Source: Sphingomonas sp. Leaf357
GTDB lineage: Bacteria > Pseudomonadota > Alphaproteobacteria > Sphingomonadales > Sphingomonadaceae
Assembly (NCBI RefSeq): GCF_001423845.1
Contig: NZ_LMPM01000002.1
Location: 124,001 to 188,000 of the forward strand
Direction of reading: 5' to 3'
DNA: 64,000 nt
Every line of letters begins with the position of its first letter. Within the stretch, counting starts at the first letter, position 1. Positions 27,928 to 37,391 of the stretch are shown here, piece after piece. A program made the translations under genes and the position numbers. A model generated the notes under the pieces. The model was not told the origin of the DNA. It worked only from the letters and a program-made list of their open reading frames with translations, and did no database searches.

Positions 27928-28620
27928 TCAGGCGTCGAGCGATAACCGGTACCCCGCGCCGCGCACCGTATGCAGGATCGGCTGGGTGAAGCCGTCCTCG
28001 AGCTTGCGGCGCAGGCGGCCGATATGCACGTCCACCACGTTCGATCCCGGATCGAAGTGATAGTTCCAGATCTTCTCCAGCATCATCGTGCGCGTCACGA
28101 CCTGCCCCGCGTGGCGCGCGAGATATTCGAGCAGGTTGAATTCACGCGCGCCGAGCGGGATCGCGCGCCCCTGCCGCACGACGGTGCGCGCGAGCAGATC
28201 GATCTCGAGATCGCCGACGCCCAGCCGCGTGGTCTGCGCCGCTGCCTGCGGCCGCTCGAACCGACGCAGCAACGCCTCGACGCGGGCGGAAAGCTCGGCG
28301 AAGGAGAAGGGCTTGGTGAGATAGTCGTCGGCACCGGCATGAAGCCCGTCGACCCGGTCGTCGACCGTGGCGAGCGCGGACAGCACCAGAGTCGGCGTGG
28401 CGACGCCGGCCGCGCGGACCGCGTTGATCATCGACAGGCCGTCGAGCCCGGGCAGCATGCGATCGGCAATGATCAGGTCGAAGATGCCTTCGCTCGCCAG
28501 GAACAGACCGTCGCGGCCGTCGCCGCAGGTCTCGACCGCGAAGCCCGCCTCGGTCAGGCCCTTGGCGAGATAGGCGGCGGTGGCGGTATCGTCTTCGACG
28601 ATCAGGATCTTGCGCGTCAT
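27928..28620 (-). CDS. OmpR/PhoB family response regulator
   Basis: The 230-residue regulator has a receiver domain with phospho-acceptor Asp53 in IADRMLPG, the acidic pair ED10-D11, and Lys in YLTKPF. It ends with a winged-helix DNA-binding domain (REFNLLEYLARHAGQVVTR; VVDVHIGRLRRKL; TVRGAGYRL). The start at 28620 (MTRKILIVEDD) is the conserved one; a longer in-frame Met exists upstream. It is partnered by the kinase downstream and probably activates genes not in this window. Confidence 0.94.
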   Translation of the reverse strand: MTRKILIVEDDTATAAYLAKGLTEAGFAVETCGDGRDGLFLASEGIFDLIIADRMLPGLDGLSMINAVRAAGVATPTLVLSALATVDDRVDGLHAGADDYLTKPFSFAELSARVEALLRRFERPQAAAQTTRLGVGDLEIDLLARTVVRQGRAIPLGAREFNLLEYLARHAGQVVTRTMMLEKIWNYHFDPGSNVVDVHIGRLRRKLEDGFTQPILHTVRGAGYRLSLDA

Positions 28621-28660
28621 AAGGGGCGTATCCGGCTCTGCCCTGCTTGTAGGATATGAA

Positions 28661-28696
28661 GAGGCCGGCGGAAAGCTTTCACTTTCCACCGGCCTC
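28661..28696 (-). other. 15-bp-stem hairpin upstream of the response regulator
   Basis: GAGGCCGGCGGAAAG (28661-28675) pairs with CTTTCCACCGGCCTC (28682-28696) with one mismatch and a 6-base loop. It lies 41 bases before the regulator's start and could terminate the upstream SRPBCC transcript, although a clear T-run is missing, or form a leader structure. Confidence 0.55.
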
Positions 28697-28855
28697 CGGC
28701 GCGCCCAGGGGTCGCGTTAGCGCCGAAGTCGCTATGCCTGTACCATCCGGACGATGCGCATCCGGGCGATAGGGGTTGGCTTCGCTGCCTCTTCCCCGTC
28801 GGTATGCGCGATGTGCCCCGCCCGAATCGGTGACGGCGACATGACAAATGCGTCA

Positions 28856-29425
28856 TCAGCGGCCTTCGACTCTGGTCTTGTCCGCCCTGTCGGTCTTGAC
28901 CGGCGCGGTTTCGGCGAAGGTCTTGAGATTTAGGATCTGGAGCGCGAGCACCTCGTCCACCTTGGGGGCCAGCGTATCGGCCCCGGCGCGGACATAGCCG
29001 CCGACGACATAGCTCATCGTCACGCGGGTCTTCTCGCCTTCGGGATCCAGTTTGAAGGTCAAGGTTCCGGTCACCGCCTCGGCCTGGAGCGGCCCGAGCG
29101 ACCCGACCATGCGGATCATCCGCCCCGGCGCGATATAGACGATATGGGCATGCTCGACGCTGCCCTTGCCGTCCGGGATGCGCTCGCAGAAGCAGCCGGG
29201 TGCCTGCGCGTCCAGGTACAGATTGGCCGGATCGTCCGAATAGGTGTGATCCTTGTCCCACCAATATTGCGGCATCTTGAGTGCGGCCCAGACGCGCGCG
29301 ATTGGCGCGTCGATGGTCAGCGCCTGATCGAGCGCGAAGCCGATCGCGCTGGACTGGACGATCTCGGCGGTGGCCGGCATGGGCTCGGCGGCGAGCAGCA
29401 GCGCGGACATTGCAAGGCGTTTCAT
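28856..29425 (-). CDS. SRPBCC family secreted protein
   Basis: The 189-residue protein starts with a signal peptide (MKRLAMSALLLAAEPMPATA) and carries a START-like SRPBCC domain: TIDAPIARVWAALKMPQYWW at the front and TFKLDPEGEKTRVTMSYVVG in the middle, with a long C-terminal helix. SRPBCC folds bind hydrophobic ligands, so it may handle a lipid or aromatic compound in the periplasm. The start at 29425 has a GGGGGAGCG ribosome site. It precedes the two-component genes by about 235 bases and lies in the segment inserted between adk and rpsM. Confidence 0.75.
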   Translation of the reverse strand: MKRLAMSALLLAAEPMPATAEIVQSSAIGFALDQALTIDAPIARVWAALKMPQYWWDKDHTYSDDPANLYLDAQAPGCFCERIPDGKGSVEHAHIVYIAPGRMIRMVGSLGPLQAEAVTGTLTFKLDPEGEKTRVTMSYVVGGYVRAGADTLAPKVDEVLALQILNLKTFAETAPVKTDRADKTRVEGR

Positions 29426-29496
29426 GTGGCGCTCCCCCGGTGGAGCGGCCAGCATATGCGGATTGGGATACGCCGCAACCGTTCGGGGAGAGCGCG

Positions 29497-29600
29497 CTTC
29501 CCCGGCGAAGGCCGGGGTCCAGTCGCGGATCGTGATTTGGCGGCAGCTGCGCGCGGTTACATCGACCTTCGTGACTGGACCCCGGCCTTCGCCGGGGAGG
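29497..29600. repeat. Long inverted repeat with CCCCGGCGAAGGCCGGGG cores
   Basis: The left arm (29497-29524, cttccccggcgaaggccggg then gtccagtc) is matched by the right arm (29573-29600, starting gactggaccccggccttcgc). Each arm also folds back on itself. This is the second repeat type of the window, also seen at 18427-18527. It lies between adk and the SRPBCC gene. Confidence 0.75.
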
Positions 29601-29626
29601 CAGAAAGGATCGAAGGTGACGGAAAG

Positions 29627-30277
29627 TTACTTGCCGTCGAGGATCCCCACGATCGCGGTCGTCACCTGGTCGATATCGGCCATGCCGTCGACCCGGCTGA
29701 CCAGACCGCGCGCTTCGTAGATCGGCAGGATCGGGGCGGTCTTGCCACGATATTCCTCCATCCGCGTGCGCACGGTATCCTCGTTATCGTCCGGGCGGCG
29801 CTTGAACTCGGTGCCCGCGCACGTGTCGCAGACGCCGGCGACCTTCGGCTTGTGGAAGCTGTCGTGATAGCCCGCGCCGCAATTGGCGCAGGTGTAGCGG
29901 CCGACGATCCGCGCGACGAGCGCGTCCTCGTCGACTTCCAGTTCAATCACGTGATCCAGCGTGCGACCGCGATCCTGCAGCAGCGCGTCGAGCTGATGCG
30001 CCTGCGCCGCGGTGCGCGGATAGCCGTCGAAAATCACGCCGCCGACCGTATCGGCCTCGTCGAGCCGCTCGCCAATAATGCCGGAGACGATGTCGTCCGA
30101 CACCAGCCCGCCCGATTCCATCACCGACTTGGCCTTGAGCCCGGTCGGCGTGCCCGCCTTGACCGCCGCGCGCAGCATGTCGCCGGTGGACAGCTGAACC
30201 ATGCCGTAGCGCGTCATCAGCCGTGCGGCCTGGGTACCCTTGCCGGCACCAGGCGGGCCAAGGAGGATGATATTCAA
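29627..30277 (-). CDS. adk: Adenylate kinase with zinc-binding lid
   Basis: Adk interconverts ATP, ADP and AMP. The 216 residues have P-loop GPPGAGKGTQ, the AMP-binding QLSTGDMLR and the VIFDGYPRT motif. The long LID carries a four-cysteine zinc site at Cys130, Cys133, Cys150 and Cys153, a variant typical of Gram-positives but also present in a number of alphaproteobacteria. It is encoded just downstream of secY, as usual in spc-type operons. Confidence 0.97.
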   Translation of the reverse strand: MNIILLGPPGAGKGTQAARLMTRYGMVQLSTGDMLRAAVKAGTPTGLKAKSVMESGGLVSDDIVSGIIGERLDEADTVGGVIFDGYPRTAAQAHQLDALLQDRGRTLDHVIELEVDEDALVARIVGRYTCANCGAGYHDSFHKPKVAGVCDTCAGTEFKRRPDDNEDTVRTRMEEYRGKTAPILPIYEARGLVSRVDGMADIDQVTTAIVGILDGK

Positions 30278-30314
30278 GACCGCATTCCCCTCACGTGCTT
30301 CAGGTCAGCCCCGC

Positions 30315-31679
30315 TCAGCGGAGGCGCCCGCCCTTCAGCTTCGCCTTCTTGATCAGATCGCCATACTGATGCGCCAGCAGGTGCGACTGAATCTGCGTCA
30401 CCGTATCCATCGTTACGTTGACCACGATCAACAGGCTAGTGCCCCCGAGGTAGAACGGAATACTCAGCGCCGACACCAGATATTCCGGCAACAGGCAGAT
30501 CACCGTCAGATAGGCCGCACCGATCACGGTGATGCGCGTCAGCACGTAATCGAAATACGTCTCGGTATTCTTGCCGGGACGGATGCCGGGGACGAAGCCG
30601 CCATAGCGCTTCAGATTGTCCGCGGTCTCTTCCGGATTGAACACCACGGCGGTGTAGAAGAACGAGAAGAAGATGATGCCCGCGCCGTAGAGCAGCATGT
30701 ACACCGGGCTACCGTGCTGCAGATACTGGTTGAGGCCGATGATGAAATCGCCCCACTTCGATTCGCCCGCCACGCGCTGCCCCGCGAACTGGCTGATCGT
30801 CAGCGGCATCAGCAGCAGCGACGAGGCGAAGATCGGAGGGATGACGCCGGCGGTGTTGATCTTCAGCGGCAGATGGCTGCGATCGGCCTGCATGCCGCGC
30901 TGAGTCTGGCGCTTGGGGTACTGGATCAGGATGCGGCGCTGCGCGCGCTCCATGAAGCAGATGAACAGGATGAGCATCACGACCGCCGCGATGATCGCAA
31001 GCAAGGTGCCGCCGCCCATGCTGCCCGAACGGCCGCCCTCGAACAGGTTGAACAAGGTGGTCGGCAGGCTGGCGACGATGCCGGCCATGATGATCAGCGA
31101 CATGCCGTTGCCGATGCCGCGCGCGGTGATCTGCTCACCCAGCCACATCAGAAACATGGTGCCACCGACGATGCTGATCACCGCGACGATGCGGAACAGC
31201 ATGCCGGGATCGACCACCGCCCCGCCCGCTTCGTAACCGACGGCGAGGAAATAGCCCTGCACGGCGGTCAGCGCGACGGTGCCGTAGCGCGTATATTGGT
31301 TGAGCCGCTTGCGCCCGCTCTCGCCATCCTTCTTGATCGCGGCGAGCGTCGGCGACAGCGAGGTGGCGAGCTGCACGACGATCGAGGCGGTGATGTAGGG
31401 CATCACGCCCAAAGCGATCAGGCTGGCGCGGCCGAGCGAACCGCCCGAGAACATGTTGAAGAAATCGAGCACGCCGCCGCTGGTGCGGTTGGCCAGGCTG
31501 ACCAGCTTGACCGCGTCGATGCCCGGCAACGGAACGTAGGACAGCATCCGGAAGACGATCAGCACGCCGATCGTGAACCACAGGCGCTTCTTGAGATCGG
31601 TCGCCTGAGCGAATTTCGACAGGCTGAGGCCTTGGGCCATCTGGTCGGCTGCGGATGCCATCGTAATTTTACGTCCCAA
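30315..31679 (-). CDS. secY: Protein translocase subunit SecY
   Basis: SecY is the pore of the Sec translocon in the inner membrane. The 454 residues contain about ten transmembrane helices, including the plug-adjacent MLSYVPLPGIDAV region, the YITASIVVQLA motif and the conserved cytoplasmic loop AQRRILIQYPKR. It lies after rplO, but a terminator-like hairpin and an inverted repeat occupy the 239 bases between them. Confidence 0.98.
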   Translation of the reverse strand: MGRKITMASAADQMAQGLSLSKFAQATDLKKRLWFTIGVLIVFRMLSYVPLPGIDAVKLVSLANRTSGGVLDFFNMFSGGSLGRASLIALGVMPYITASIVVQLATSLSPTLAAIKKDGESGRKRLNQYTRYGTVALTAVQGYFLAVGYEAGGAVVDPGMLFRIVAVISIVGGTMFLMWLGEQITARGIGNGMSLIIMAGIVASLPTTLFNLFEGGRSGSMGGGTLLAIIAAVVMLILFICFMERAQRRILIQYPKRQTQRGMQADRSHLPLKINTAGVIPPIFASSLLLMPLTISQFAGQRVAGESKWGDFIIGLNQYLQHGSPVYMLLYGAGIIFFSFFYTAVVFNPEETADNLKRYGGFVPGIRPGKNTETYFDYVLTRITVIGAAYLTVICLLPEYLVSALSIPFYLGGTSLLIVVNVTMDTVTQIQSHLLAHQYGDLIKKAKLKGGRLR

Positions 31680-31724
31680 ATTTTAAACGGGCCAAATTTC
31701 CGACGGGCCAAATTCTGGCTCGGG

Positions 31725-31764
31725 AAACAAAAGCGGCGGGAAACGTTATCCGCCCCCCGCCGCT
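31725..31764 (-). terminator. Possible attenuator/terminator between rplO and secY
   Basis: On the minus strand AGCGGCGGG (complement of 31756-31764) pairs with CCCGCCGCT (complement of 31732-31740), with a 15-base loop, and is followed by TTTTGTTT. This looks like an intrinsic terminator inside the ribosomal operon, which would let secY-adk be expressed at a different level from rplO. Confidence 0.55.
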
Positions 31765-31811
31765 CATATAGTCACGCTTGGAGGCTTGTCTAACCTTCCC
31801 CGAAATTTGTT

Positions 31812-31911
31812 CTCCGGCCCAGGCCGGGGTCGAGATCGGAAGGCCTCGGCTGGCGGGAGCCGCACCGAAGCAGCGCCACCCGTCCGACTGCCCCCGACCT
31901 GTACCGGGGAA
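31812..31911. repeat. Degenerate inverted repeat between rplO and secY
   Basis: The left end ctccggcccaggccggggtc (from 31812) and the right end cccccgacctgtaccgggga (ending 31910) are imperfect inverted copies related to the 'ccccggcc...ggccgggg' type. The direct repeat cgggccaaatt occurs at 31688 and 31704 nearby. No gene lies in this 239-base gap. Confidence 0.5.
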
Positions 31912-31918
31912 GAGCAGA

Positions 31919-32470
31919 TCAGGCCTTGAACGAGGCCTTGTGCGCCTTGCGCTCCTGATACTTCACGCCCTTCTTGGCAGCGGCCTTGTCGGCGGCAGCG
32001 ACGACTTCGATCACCGAGACCGAACCGCCGGCCTTCTCGACCGCTTCGATCGCGCCCTTCGACGCGCCAGCGACGGTGAAGCTGAGCTTCGCCGAGAATT
32101 CACCCTTGCTGAGCAGACGCACGCCATCCTTGCCACCGCGTGCCAGGCCAGCGGCCTTCAGCGCGTCATGGTCGAGCGCGGCACCGGCCTCGATCTTGCC
32201 TGCGTCGATCGCCTTCTGGATCGCGCCGAGGTTCACCTCTGCATAATCCTTGGCGAAGATGTTGTTGAAGCCACGCTTAGGCAGACGCATGTGCAGCGGC
32301 ATCTGGCCGCCTTCGAAGCCGGCGATGGATACGCCCTCACGGCTCGTCTGGCCCTTGATACCACGGCCGGCGGTCTTGCCCTTGCCGGAGCCGATTCCAC
32401 GGCCGACCCGCATGCGGGACTTACGGGCGCCTTCGTTGTCGCGGAGATCGTTCAGTTTCATGATGTGCAC
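31919..32470 (-). CDS. rplO: 50S ribosomal protein L15
   Basis: L15 is an early-assembly large-subunit protein. The 183-residue sequence is longer than the E. coli protein (144) because of a C-terminal extension ([20 protein letters not shown] onward). The N-terminal signature [20 protein letters not shown], starting four codons after the annotated Met, and the glycine-rich KGKTAGRG are standard. The alternative start at 32461 would remove MHI. Confidence 0.96.
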   Translation of the reverse strand: MHIMKLNDLRDNEGARKSRMRVGRGIGSGKGKTAGRGIKGQTSREGVSIAGFEGGQMPLHMRLPKRGFNNIFAKDYAEVNLGAIQKAIDAGKIEAGAALDHDALKAAGLARGGKDGVRLLSKGEFSAKLSFTVAGASKGAIEAVEKAGGSVSVIEVVAAADKAAAKKGVKYQERKAHKASFKA

Positions 32471-32597
32471 TCGCTTTCGCTTTTTTCGCGCTGATATGGA
32501 TTTCGGGAGGGGCGCCGATAGCGGACGGGTCCGCCGCTGTCACGCCCCAAAACCCGAACCCTCCCCCACTTGCGCGGGAGAGGGTCTGGTTAGGTTC

Positions 32598-32774
32598 TTA
32601 CTTCTCGACGCTCAGCATGTGCGAGACCTTGCGGATCATGCCCCGGACTTCGGGGGTATCCTCCAGCTCGCGCGTCTTGTGCATCTTGTTCAGGCCGAGA
32701 CCGATCAGCGTCGCGCGCTGATCCTTCTCGCGGCGGATCGGCGAACCGGTCTGCGTCACTTTGATCGTTGCCAT
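32598..32774 (-). CDS. rpmD: 50S ribosomal protein L30
   Basis: The 58-residue protein starts [20 protein letters not shown] and continues with [18 protein letters not shown], the L30 signature. It was located by reading the minus strand between rpsE and rplO. The next upstream stop (rpsE) is 6 bases away, so translation is closely linked. L30 is a small globular 50S protein near 5S rRNA. Confidence 0.95.
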   Translation of the reverse strand: MATIKVTQTGSPIRREKDQRATLIGLGLNKMHKTRELEDTPEVRGMIRKVSHMLSVEK

Positions 32775-32780
32775 TATCGC

Positions 32781-33512
32781 TTACTCCACGATCGCTTCGG
32801 CTTCGGCCTGGGGTGCTTCCGCACCGCCACGGCCGAGCAGGTCGGCGATCTTCTTCCCACGGCGCTGCGCGACCGACTTCGGCGAGACCTGGGCGGTCAG
32901 CGCTTCGAAGGTCGCACGGATCATGTTGTATGGGTTCGAGGTGCCGACCGACTTGGTCACCACGTCGCCCACGCCCAGAGCTTCGAACACGGCGCGCATC
33001 GGGCCACCGGCGATGATGCCCGTACCGGCAGGCGCCGAACGGATCGTGACGAGGCCGGCGCCGAAGTGACCGCGACCGTCGTGATGCATCGTGCGGCCGT
33101 CCTTGAGCGGGACGCGGATCATGGCCTTCTTCGCAGCCGCGGTGGCCTTGGAGATGGCTTCCGGCACTTCGCGTGCCTTGCCGTGGCCGAACCCGACGCG
33201 ACCCTTGCCGTCGCCGACGACGACGAGTGCCGCGAAGCCGAAGCGCTTGCCGCCCTTCACCGTCTTCGAAACGCGGTTGATGTGAACCAGCTTCTCGATC
33301 AGCTCTTCGCCGCCATCGTCGCTGCCGGGACGGCCGCCACGATTGTCACGGCCGCCGCGATTGTCGCGACCGCCACGGTTCTGACCGCCGCCGCCGGGGC
33401 CGCCACGGCCACGGCCGCCGCGCGGTGCGCCGCCGGGACCACGGTTTTCCGTCGGAACCGGCGCACCGTCTGGCGAAGCTGCTGCTTCGTTCGGGATGAT
33501 GTCGTCAGCCAT
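32781..33512 (-). CDS. rpsE: 30S ribosomal protein S5 with RG-rich extension
   Basis: S5 sits at the mRNA entry of the 30S subunit and influences decoding fidelity. The 243 residues include the normal S5 body from about residue 70 ([20 protein letters not shown]). The first ~65 residues are a low-complexity extension with [24 protein letters not shown] repeats, absent from E. coli S5. The extension is Gly/Arg/Asn-rich and likely disordered. It sits in the usual spc order after rplR. Confidence 0.96.
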   Translation of the reverse strand: MADDIIPNEAAASPDGAPVPTENRGPGGAPRGGRGRGGPGGGGQNRGGRDNRGGRDNRGGRPGSDDGGEELIEKLVHINRVSKTVKGGKRFGFAALVVVGDGKGRVGFGHGKAREVPEAISKATAAAKKAMIRVPLKDGRTMHHDGRGHFGAGLVTIRSAPAGTGIIAGGPMRAVFEALGVGDVVTKSVGTSNPYNMIRATFEALTAQVSPKSVAQRRGKKIADLLGRGGAEAPQAEAEAIVE

Positions 33513-33515
33513 GTC

Positions 33516-33875
33516 TTAGAACTCCAATCCGGCAGCGCGGGCGGCTTCCGCCAGCGCCTTTACGCGACCGTGGAACAGGAAGCCGCCGCGGTCGAACACG
33601 ACCTGAGTCACGCCTGCCGCCTTGGCCGCTTCGGCGACGCGGGTGCCGACCGAGGTCGCCGCATCGATCGTCGCGCCGGTCGTGCCACGCACGTCCTTCT
33701 CGAGGGTCGAGGCCGCGGCCAGCGTCTTGCCCTGCGCATCGTCGATGATCTGGGCGTAGATGTGACGGCCCGAACGATGGATCGACAACCGGGGACGGGT
33801 GCCGCCACGAGCGCGGAGCGCGGTGCGAACGCGAAGACGACGCTTCGCGAAGAGGGAGAGACCTTTGGTGCTCAT
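33516..33875 (-). CDS. rplR: 50S ribosomal protein L18
   Basis: L18 binds 5S rRNA with L5 and L25. The 119-residue protein has the basic N-terminus [20 protein letters not shown] and the typical [20 protein letters not shown] core, and ends [19 protein letters not shown]. Its start overlaps the rplF stop by one base. Confidence 0.97.
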   Translation of the reverse strand: MSTKGLSLFAKRRLRVRTALRARGGTRPRLSIHRSGRHIYAQIIDDAQGKTLAAASTLEKDVRGTTGATIDAATSVGTRVAEAAKAAGVTQVVFDRGGFLFHGRVKALAEAARAAGLEF

Positions 33876-34408
33876 TACTTCTTTTTCCCTTCCTTGCGGA
33901 AGATGAACTCGCCGTCGTACTTGATACCCTTGCCCTTGTACGGCTCGGGCTTACGCCACTGGCGAATTTCCGCGGCCAGCTGACCGACCTTCTGCTTGTC
34001 CGAACCCGAAATCTCGACCGTGGTGTTATCCGGGGTCTTGACCTCGATGCCTTCCGGCACGTCGATGTTCACGTCGTGGCTGTAGCCGAGCTTCAGGTTC
34101 AGTTTACGACCCTGAGCCGCCGCGCGATAGCCGACGCCGGTGATCAGCAGCTTCTTGGTGAAGCCGTCCGACACGCCGGTGATCAGGTTCTGGACCAAGG
34201 TACGCTGCATGCCCCAGAATGCGCGGGCACGCTTCGTGTCGTTGGCCGGGTTCACCGAAATGCCGCCGTCTTCGAGCACGTACGTGATCTCGTCGCGCAT
34301 CGGCATGGAGAGGGTGCCCTTCGGACCCTTCACGCTGAGAACCGCGCCTTCGATGTTCGCCGTCACGCCCGATGGGATCGTGACCGGCTTCTTGCCGATG
34401 CGGCTCAT
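33875..34408 (-). CDS. rplF: 50S ribosomal protein L6
   Basis: L6 supports the factor-binding region of the large subunit. The 177 residues start [20 protein letters not shown] and end with the conserved [20 protein letters not shown]. It begins one base inside the preceding rpsH stop. Confidence 0.98.
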   Translation of the reverse strand: MSRIGKKPVTIPSGVTANIEGAVLSVKGPKGTLSMPMRDEITYVLEDGGISVNPANDTKRARAFWGMQRTLVQNLITGVSDGFTKKLLITGVGYRAAAQGRKLNLKLGYSHDVNIDVPEGIEVKTPDNTTVEISGSDKQKVGQLAAEIRQWRKPEPYKGKGIKYDGEFIFRKEGKKK

Positions 34409-34803
34409 CAGAATACCTCCGCCAGCACTTCGCCACCGACATTCTGTTCGCGCGCTTCGGCGTCGGACAGAACACCGCGAGGCGTCGATACGATGGTGAT
34501 GCCCAGGCCGTTCATGACGCGGGGCAGTTCGGTCGAGCCCGAATAGACGCGGCGACCCGGCTTGGAGACGCGGGCGACGTGCTTGATCGCGGGCTGGCCC
34601 TCGAAATACTTCAGCTCGATGCGGATGCCGGCCGCAGGGCCCATCTGCTCTTCGCTATAGCCACGGATATAGCCCTCGCGCTGCAGCACGTCGAGCACGC
34701 GGGCCCGAAGCTTGCTGCCCGGAGTCAGGACGGAGTCCTTCTTCGCGCGCTGGCCGTTGCGGATGCGGGTGAGCATATCACCCAGGGGATCGGTCAATGC
34801 CAT
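34408..34803 (-). CDS. rpsH: 30S ribosomal protein S8
   Basis: S8 binds helix 21 of 16S rRNA and, in E. coli, represses the spc operon by binding its mRNA. The 131 residues start [20 protein letters not shown] and end with [18 protein letters not shown]. The gene is tightly packed between rpsN (10-base gap) and rplF (one-base overlap). Confidence 0.98.
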   Translation of the reverse strand: MALTDPLGDMLTRIRNGQRAKKDSVLTPGSKLRARVLDVLQREGYIRGYSEEQMGPAAGIRIELKYFEGQPAIKHVARVSKPGRRVYSGSTELPRVMNGLGITIVSTPRGVLSDAEAREQNVGGEVLAEVF

Positions 34804-34813
34804 CTTCGGATCC

Positions 34814-35119
34814 TTACCAGCTCGACTTCGTAACGCCCGGGATCATGCCCTTGTTGGCGAGATCACGAAGCTGAATACGGCAGAGGCGGAACTTGCGGTA
34901 ATATGCACGCGGACGACCGGTCGTCTCGCAACGGTTGCGGACGCGCGTCGGGTTACCGTTGCGCGGGATTTCGGCCATCTTCAGACGGGCTTCGATCCGC
35001 TCGCCGTCCGACAGGGACTTGTCGCCGGCGATCGCCTTCAGCTTCGCGTACTTCGGGGCGTACTTCTTGACCAACTTCTTGCGAAGTTCGTTCTTGTTGA
35101 TGGAGCTTACCTTAGCCAT
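34814..35119 (-). CDS. rpsN: 30S ribosomal protein S14 (zinc-free type)
   Basis: S14 is a 30S head protein. The 101 residues start [20 protein letters not shown]; the zinc-finger cysteines of the short C+ form are missing, so this is the long C- type. The C-terminal [20 protein letters not shown] is standard. The start at 35119 is used because the region upstream is the end of rplE. Confidence 0.97.
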   Translation of the reverse strand: MAKVSSINKNELRKKLVKKYAPKYAKLKAIAGDKSLSDGERIEARLKMAEIPRNGNPTRVRNRCETTGRPRAYYRKFRLCRIQLRDLANKGMIPGVTKSSW

Positions 35120-35120
35120 C

Positions 35121-35711
35121 TTATGCCGCCTTCTTTTCGTCTGCGGATTCTTCCTGCGGGAACGGGAAACCAAACAAGCGGAGCAGCTCGCGCGCTTCCT
35201 CGTCGGTCTTCGCGGTCGTCGCGACGATCACGTCCATACCGCGGATCTGATCCACCTGGTCGTAGCTGATTTCCGGGAAGATCAGCTGTTCCTTCAGGCC
35301 GCAGGCATAGTTGCCGCGCCCGTCGAACGACTTGGGGTTCAGGCCACGGAAATCGCGAACGCGCGGGAGGGCGATCGTGATGAAGCGGTCGAGAAACTCG
35401 TACATGCGCTCGCGACGCAGCGTGACCTTTACCCCGATCGGCATGCCTTCGCGCAGCTTGAACTGTGCGATCGACTTCTTGGCCTTGGTCACGACGGGCT
35501 TCTGCCCTGCGATCAATTCCATTTCGCCGGCGGCCTTGTCGACCTTCTTCTTGTCCTGCGTGGCTTCACCGACGCCCATGTTCAGCACGATCTTGTCGAT
35601 CCGCGGAATTTCCATGACGTTCTTGTAGCCGAACTTCTCGGTCATCGCCTTGATGATCGTGTCGTCGTACATCTGCCGCATGCGCGGCTTTGCGTTCTGG
35701 GCCTCAGCCAC
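35121..35711 (-). CDS. rplE: 50S ribosomal protein L5
   Basis: L5 carries 5S rRNA and contacts S13 across the subunit interface. The 196 residues contain [20 protein letters not shown] and the [17 protein letters not shown] motif. The C-terminus has an extra charged tail (SADEKKAA). Its start overlaps the rplX stop by eight bases. Confidence 0.98.
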   Translation of the reverse strand: MAEAQNAKPRMRQMYDDTIIKAMTEKFGYKNVMEIPRIDKIVLNMGVGEATQDKKKVDKAAGEMELIAGQKPVVTKAKKSIAQFKLREGMPIGVKVTLRRERMYEFLDRFITIALPRVRDFRGLNPKSFDGRGNYACGLKEQLIFPEISYDQVDQIRGMDVIVATTAKTDEEARELLRLFGFPFPQEESADEKKAA

Positions 35712-36021
35712 CGATCTTCTCCCCGGTCTTGACGGCCACGCGGACCTTCTTTCCGTCCTGGGTCTCGAAACGGACGCGGGTCGGCTTGCCGTCGGCAGTC
35801 ACGTGAGCGACCTTCGAGACATGCATCGGCGCTTCCGAACGGACCAGGCCACCCTGCGGGTCGCCCTGGCTCGGCTTGGTGTGACGAACGGCGACGTTGA
35901 CGCCGGATACGACGACCTTGCCGTCCTTCGGCATCGCCATGGTGACTTCGCCGGTCTTGCCCTTGTCCTTGCCGGACAGGACGATGACCTTGTCACCCTT
36001 CTTGATCTTCGCAGCAGCCAT
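35704..36021 (-). CDS. rplX: 50S ribosomal protein L24
   Basis: L24 is an assembly initiator of the 50S subunit. The 105 residues start [20 protein letters not shown], the KOW motif, and contain [14 protein letters not shown]. The start at 36021 is used because the longer frame upstream is the reverse of rplN. It overlaps the rplN stop by one base. Confidence 0.97.
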   Translation of the reverse strand: MAAAKIKKGDKVIVLSGKDKGKTGEVTMAMPKDGKVVVSGVNVAVRHTKPSQGDPQGGLVRSEAPMHVSKVAHVTADGKPTRVRFETQDGKKVRVAVKTGEKIGG

Positions 36022-36389
36022 TACAGCACCTCCGGCGCGAGACTGATGATCTTCATGTGCTTCTTGCCGCGCAGCTCGCGCACGACCGGGCCGAAGATAC
36101 GGGTGCCGATCGGCTCCTCGTTCTTGTTGACCAGCACGGCGGCGTTGCCGTCGAAACGGATCACGGTGCCGTCGGCGCGGCGAATGTCCTTCGCCGTACG
36201 CACGATCACGGCGCGATGGACGTCGCCCTTCTTCACGCGGCCGCGGGGTGCGGCTTCCTTGACGCTGACGACGATGATGTCGCCCACGCCCGCAACACGA
36301 CGCTTGGACCCGCCAAGCACCTTGATGCACTGAACCCGCTTCGCGCCGCTGTTGTCAGCGACCTCGAGATTGGATTGCATCTGGATCAT
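36021..36389 (-). CDS. rplN: 50S ribosomal protein L14
   Basis: L14 contacts 16S rRNA at the subunit interface. The 122 residues begin [20 protein letters not shown] and include [18 protein letters not shown], both highly conserved. rpsQ lies 59 bases upstream. Confidence 0.98.
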   Translation of the reverse strand: MIQMQSNLEVADNSGAKRVQCIKVLGGSKRRVAGVGDIIVVSVKEAAPRGRVKKGDVHRAVIVRTAKDIRRADGTVIRFDGNAAVLVNKNEEPIGTRIFGPVVRELRGKKHMKIISLAPEVL

Positions 36390-36448
36390 TGATCCGCTTC
36401 CTTCTCACTAAGGCACCGATTCCGACCGGTGCCGCCTACAAAAAGCCG

Positions 36449-36727
36449 TTAGGCTGTTGCGTCCGTCTCGACCCGTTCCGGCGTCGCATGGGTGTTCACC
36501 CGATCGATCACCTTCCAGGTCTTCAGCTTGGAAATCGGTGCGGTCTCTTCGATCCGCACGGTCTCGCCCTGCTTGAACTCGTTGCCCTCGTCATGGGCAT
36601 GATACTTCTTCGAACGACGGATGATCTTGCCGTAGAGCGCGTGCTTGACCTTGCGCTCCACGTTCACAACCACCGTCTTGTCGCCCTTGTCGGAGACGAT
36701 CAGCCCCGTCAGCACGCGCTTCGGCAT
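36449..36727 (-). CDS. rpsQ: 30S ribosomal protein S17
   Basis: S17 is a primary 16S rRNA binder. The 92 residues include [20 protein letters not shown] and [20 protein letters not shown], then a non-conserved tail ([10 protein letters not shown]). Its start is 10 bases after the rpmC stop. Confidence 0.97.
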   Translation of the reverse strand: MPKRVLTGLIVSDKGDKTVVVNVERKVKHALYGKIIRRSKKYHAHDEGNEFKQGETVRIEETAPISKLKTWKVIDRVNTHATPERVETDATA

Positions 36728-36737
36728 GTCTAAATCC

Positions 36738-36944
36738 TTACTTGGCTGCCGCGTCGCGCGAGCGAGCGGTTTGCAGCGTCTTGATGCGAGCGATGTCGCG
36801 GCGGACTTCCTTGACCCGGCTCGGCTTTTCGAGCTGATTGGTCGCGGCCTGGAAGCGGAGGTTGAACGCCTCGCGCTTCAGGTTGCCGAGCTCTTCACCC
36901 AGCTGGTCCTCGGTCTTCGCCTTGAGGTCGTCGATACGGGCCAT
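36738..36944 (-). CDS. rpmC: 50S ribosomal protein L29
   Basis: The 68-residue helical protein lies at the polypeptide exit, near the trigger factor site. It begins [20 protein letters not shown] and has the conserved [20 protein letters not shown]. The ATG is one base after the rplP stop. Confidence 0.97.
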   Translation of the reverse strand: MARIDDLKAKTEDQLGEELGNLKREAFNLRFQAATNQLEKPSRVKEVRRDIARIKTLQTARSRDAAAK

Positions 36945-36945
36945 C

Positions 36946-37380
36946 TTATGCAACTCCCAGATGCGAGGTGTCGCCGAGACGGGCAACGACCTTCACCTTG
37001 ATCGGCAGCTTCATCGCTGCGCGGCTGAACGCCATCGCGGCGATGTCACCCGGCACGCCGTCCAATTCGAACAGGATCCGGCCCGGCTTGACGCGAGCGG
37101 CCCAATATTCCGGCGAACCCTTGCCCTTGCCCATGCGGACTTCGGCAGGCTTGCCCGTGACCGGCAGATCCGGGAACACGCGGATCCACAAACGACCCTG
37201 ACGCTTGATGTGACGCGTGATCGCGCGGCGAGCCGCCTCGATCTGGCGCGCGGTCAGACGCTCCGGCTCCATCGCCTTCAGGCCATACGACCCGAAGTTC
37301 AGCGTGGTGCCACCCTTGGCGTCGCCATGGATCTTGCCCTTGAACGCCTTGCGAAACTTGGTTTTCTTCGGTTGAAGCAT
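36946..37380 (-). CDS. rplP: 50S ribosomal protein L16
   Basis: L16 helps position A-site tRNA. The 144 residues start [20 protein letters not shown] and include [20 protein letters not shown], the region hydroxylated in other bacteria (not tested here). It is 11 bases after the rpsC stop; a longer upstream frame is not real. Confidence 0.98.
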   Translation of the reverse strand: MLQPKKTKFRKAFKGKIHGDAKGGTTLNFGSYGLKAMEPERLTARQIEAARRAITRHIKRQGRLWIRVFPDLPVTGKPAEVRMGKGKGSPEYWAARVKPGRILFELDGVPGDIAAMAFSRAAMKLPIKVKVVARLGDTSHLGVA

Positions 37381-37391
37381 GTCTTGCGTCC

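Noticed and set aside
30240..31793. A 517-codon plus-strand frame across secY
   Set aside because: It is the antisense of secY, whose ten-helix sequence is clear.
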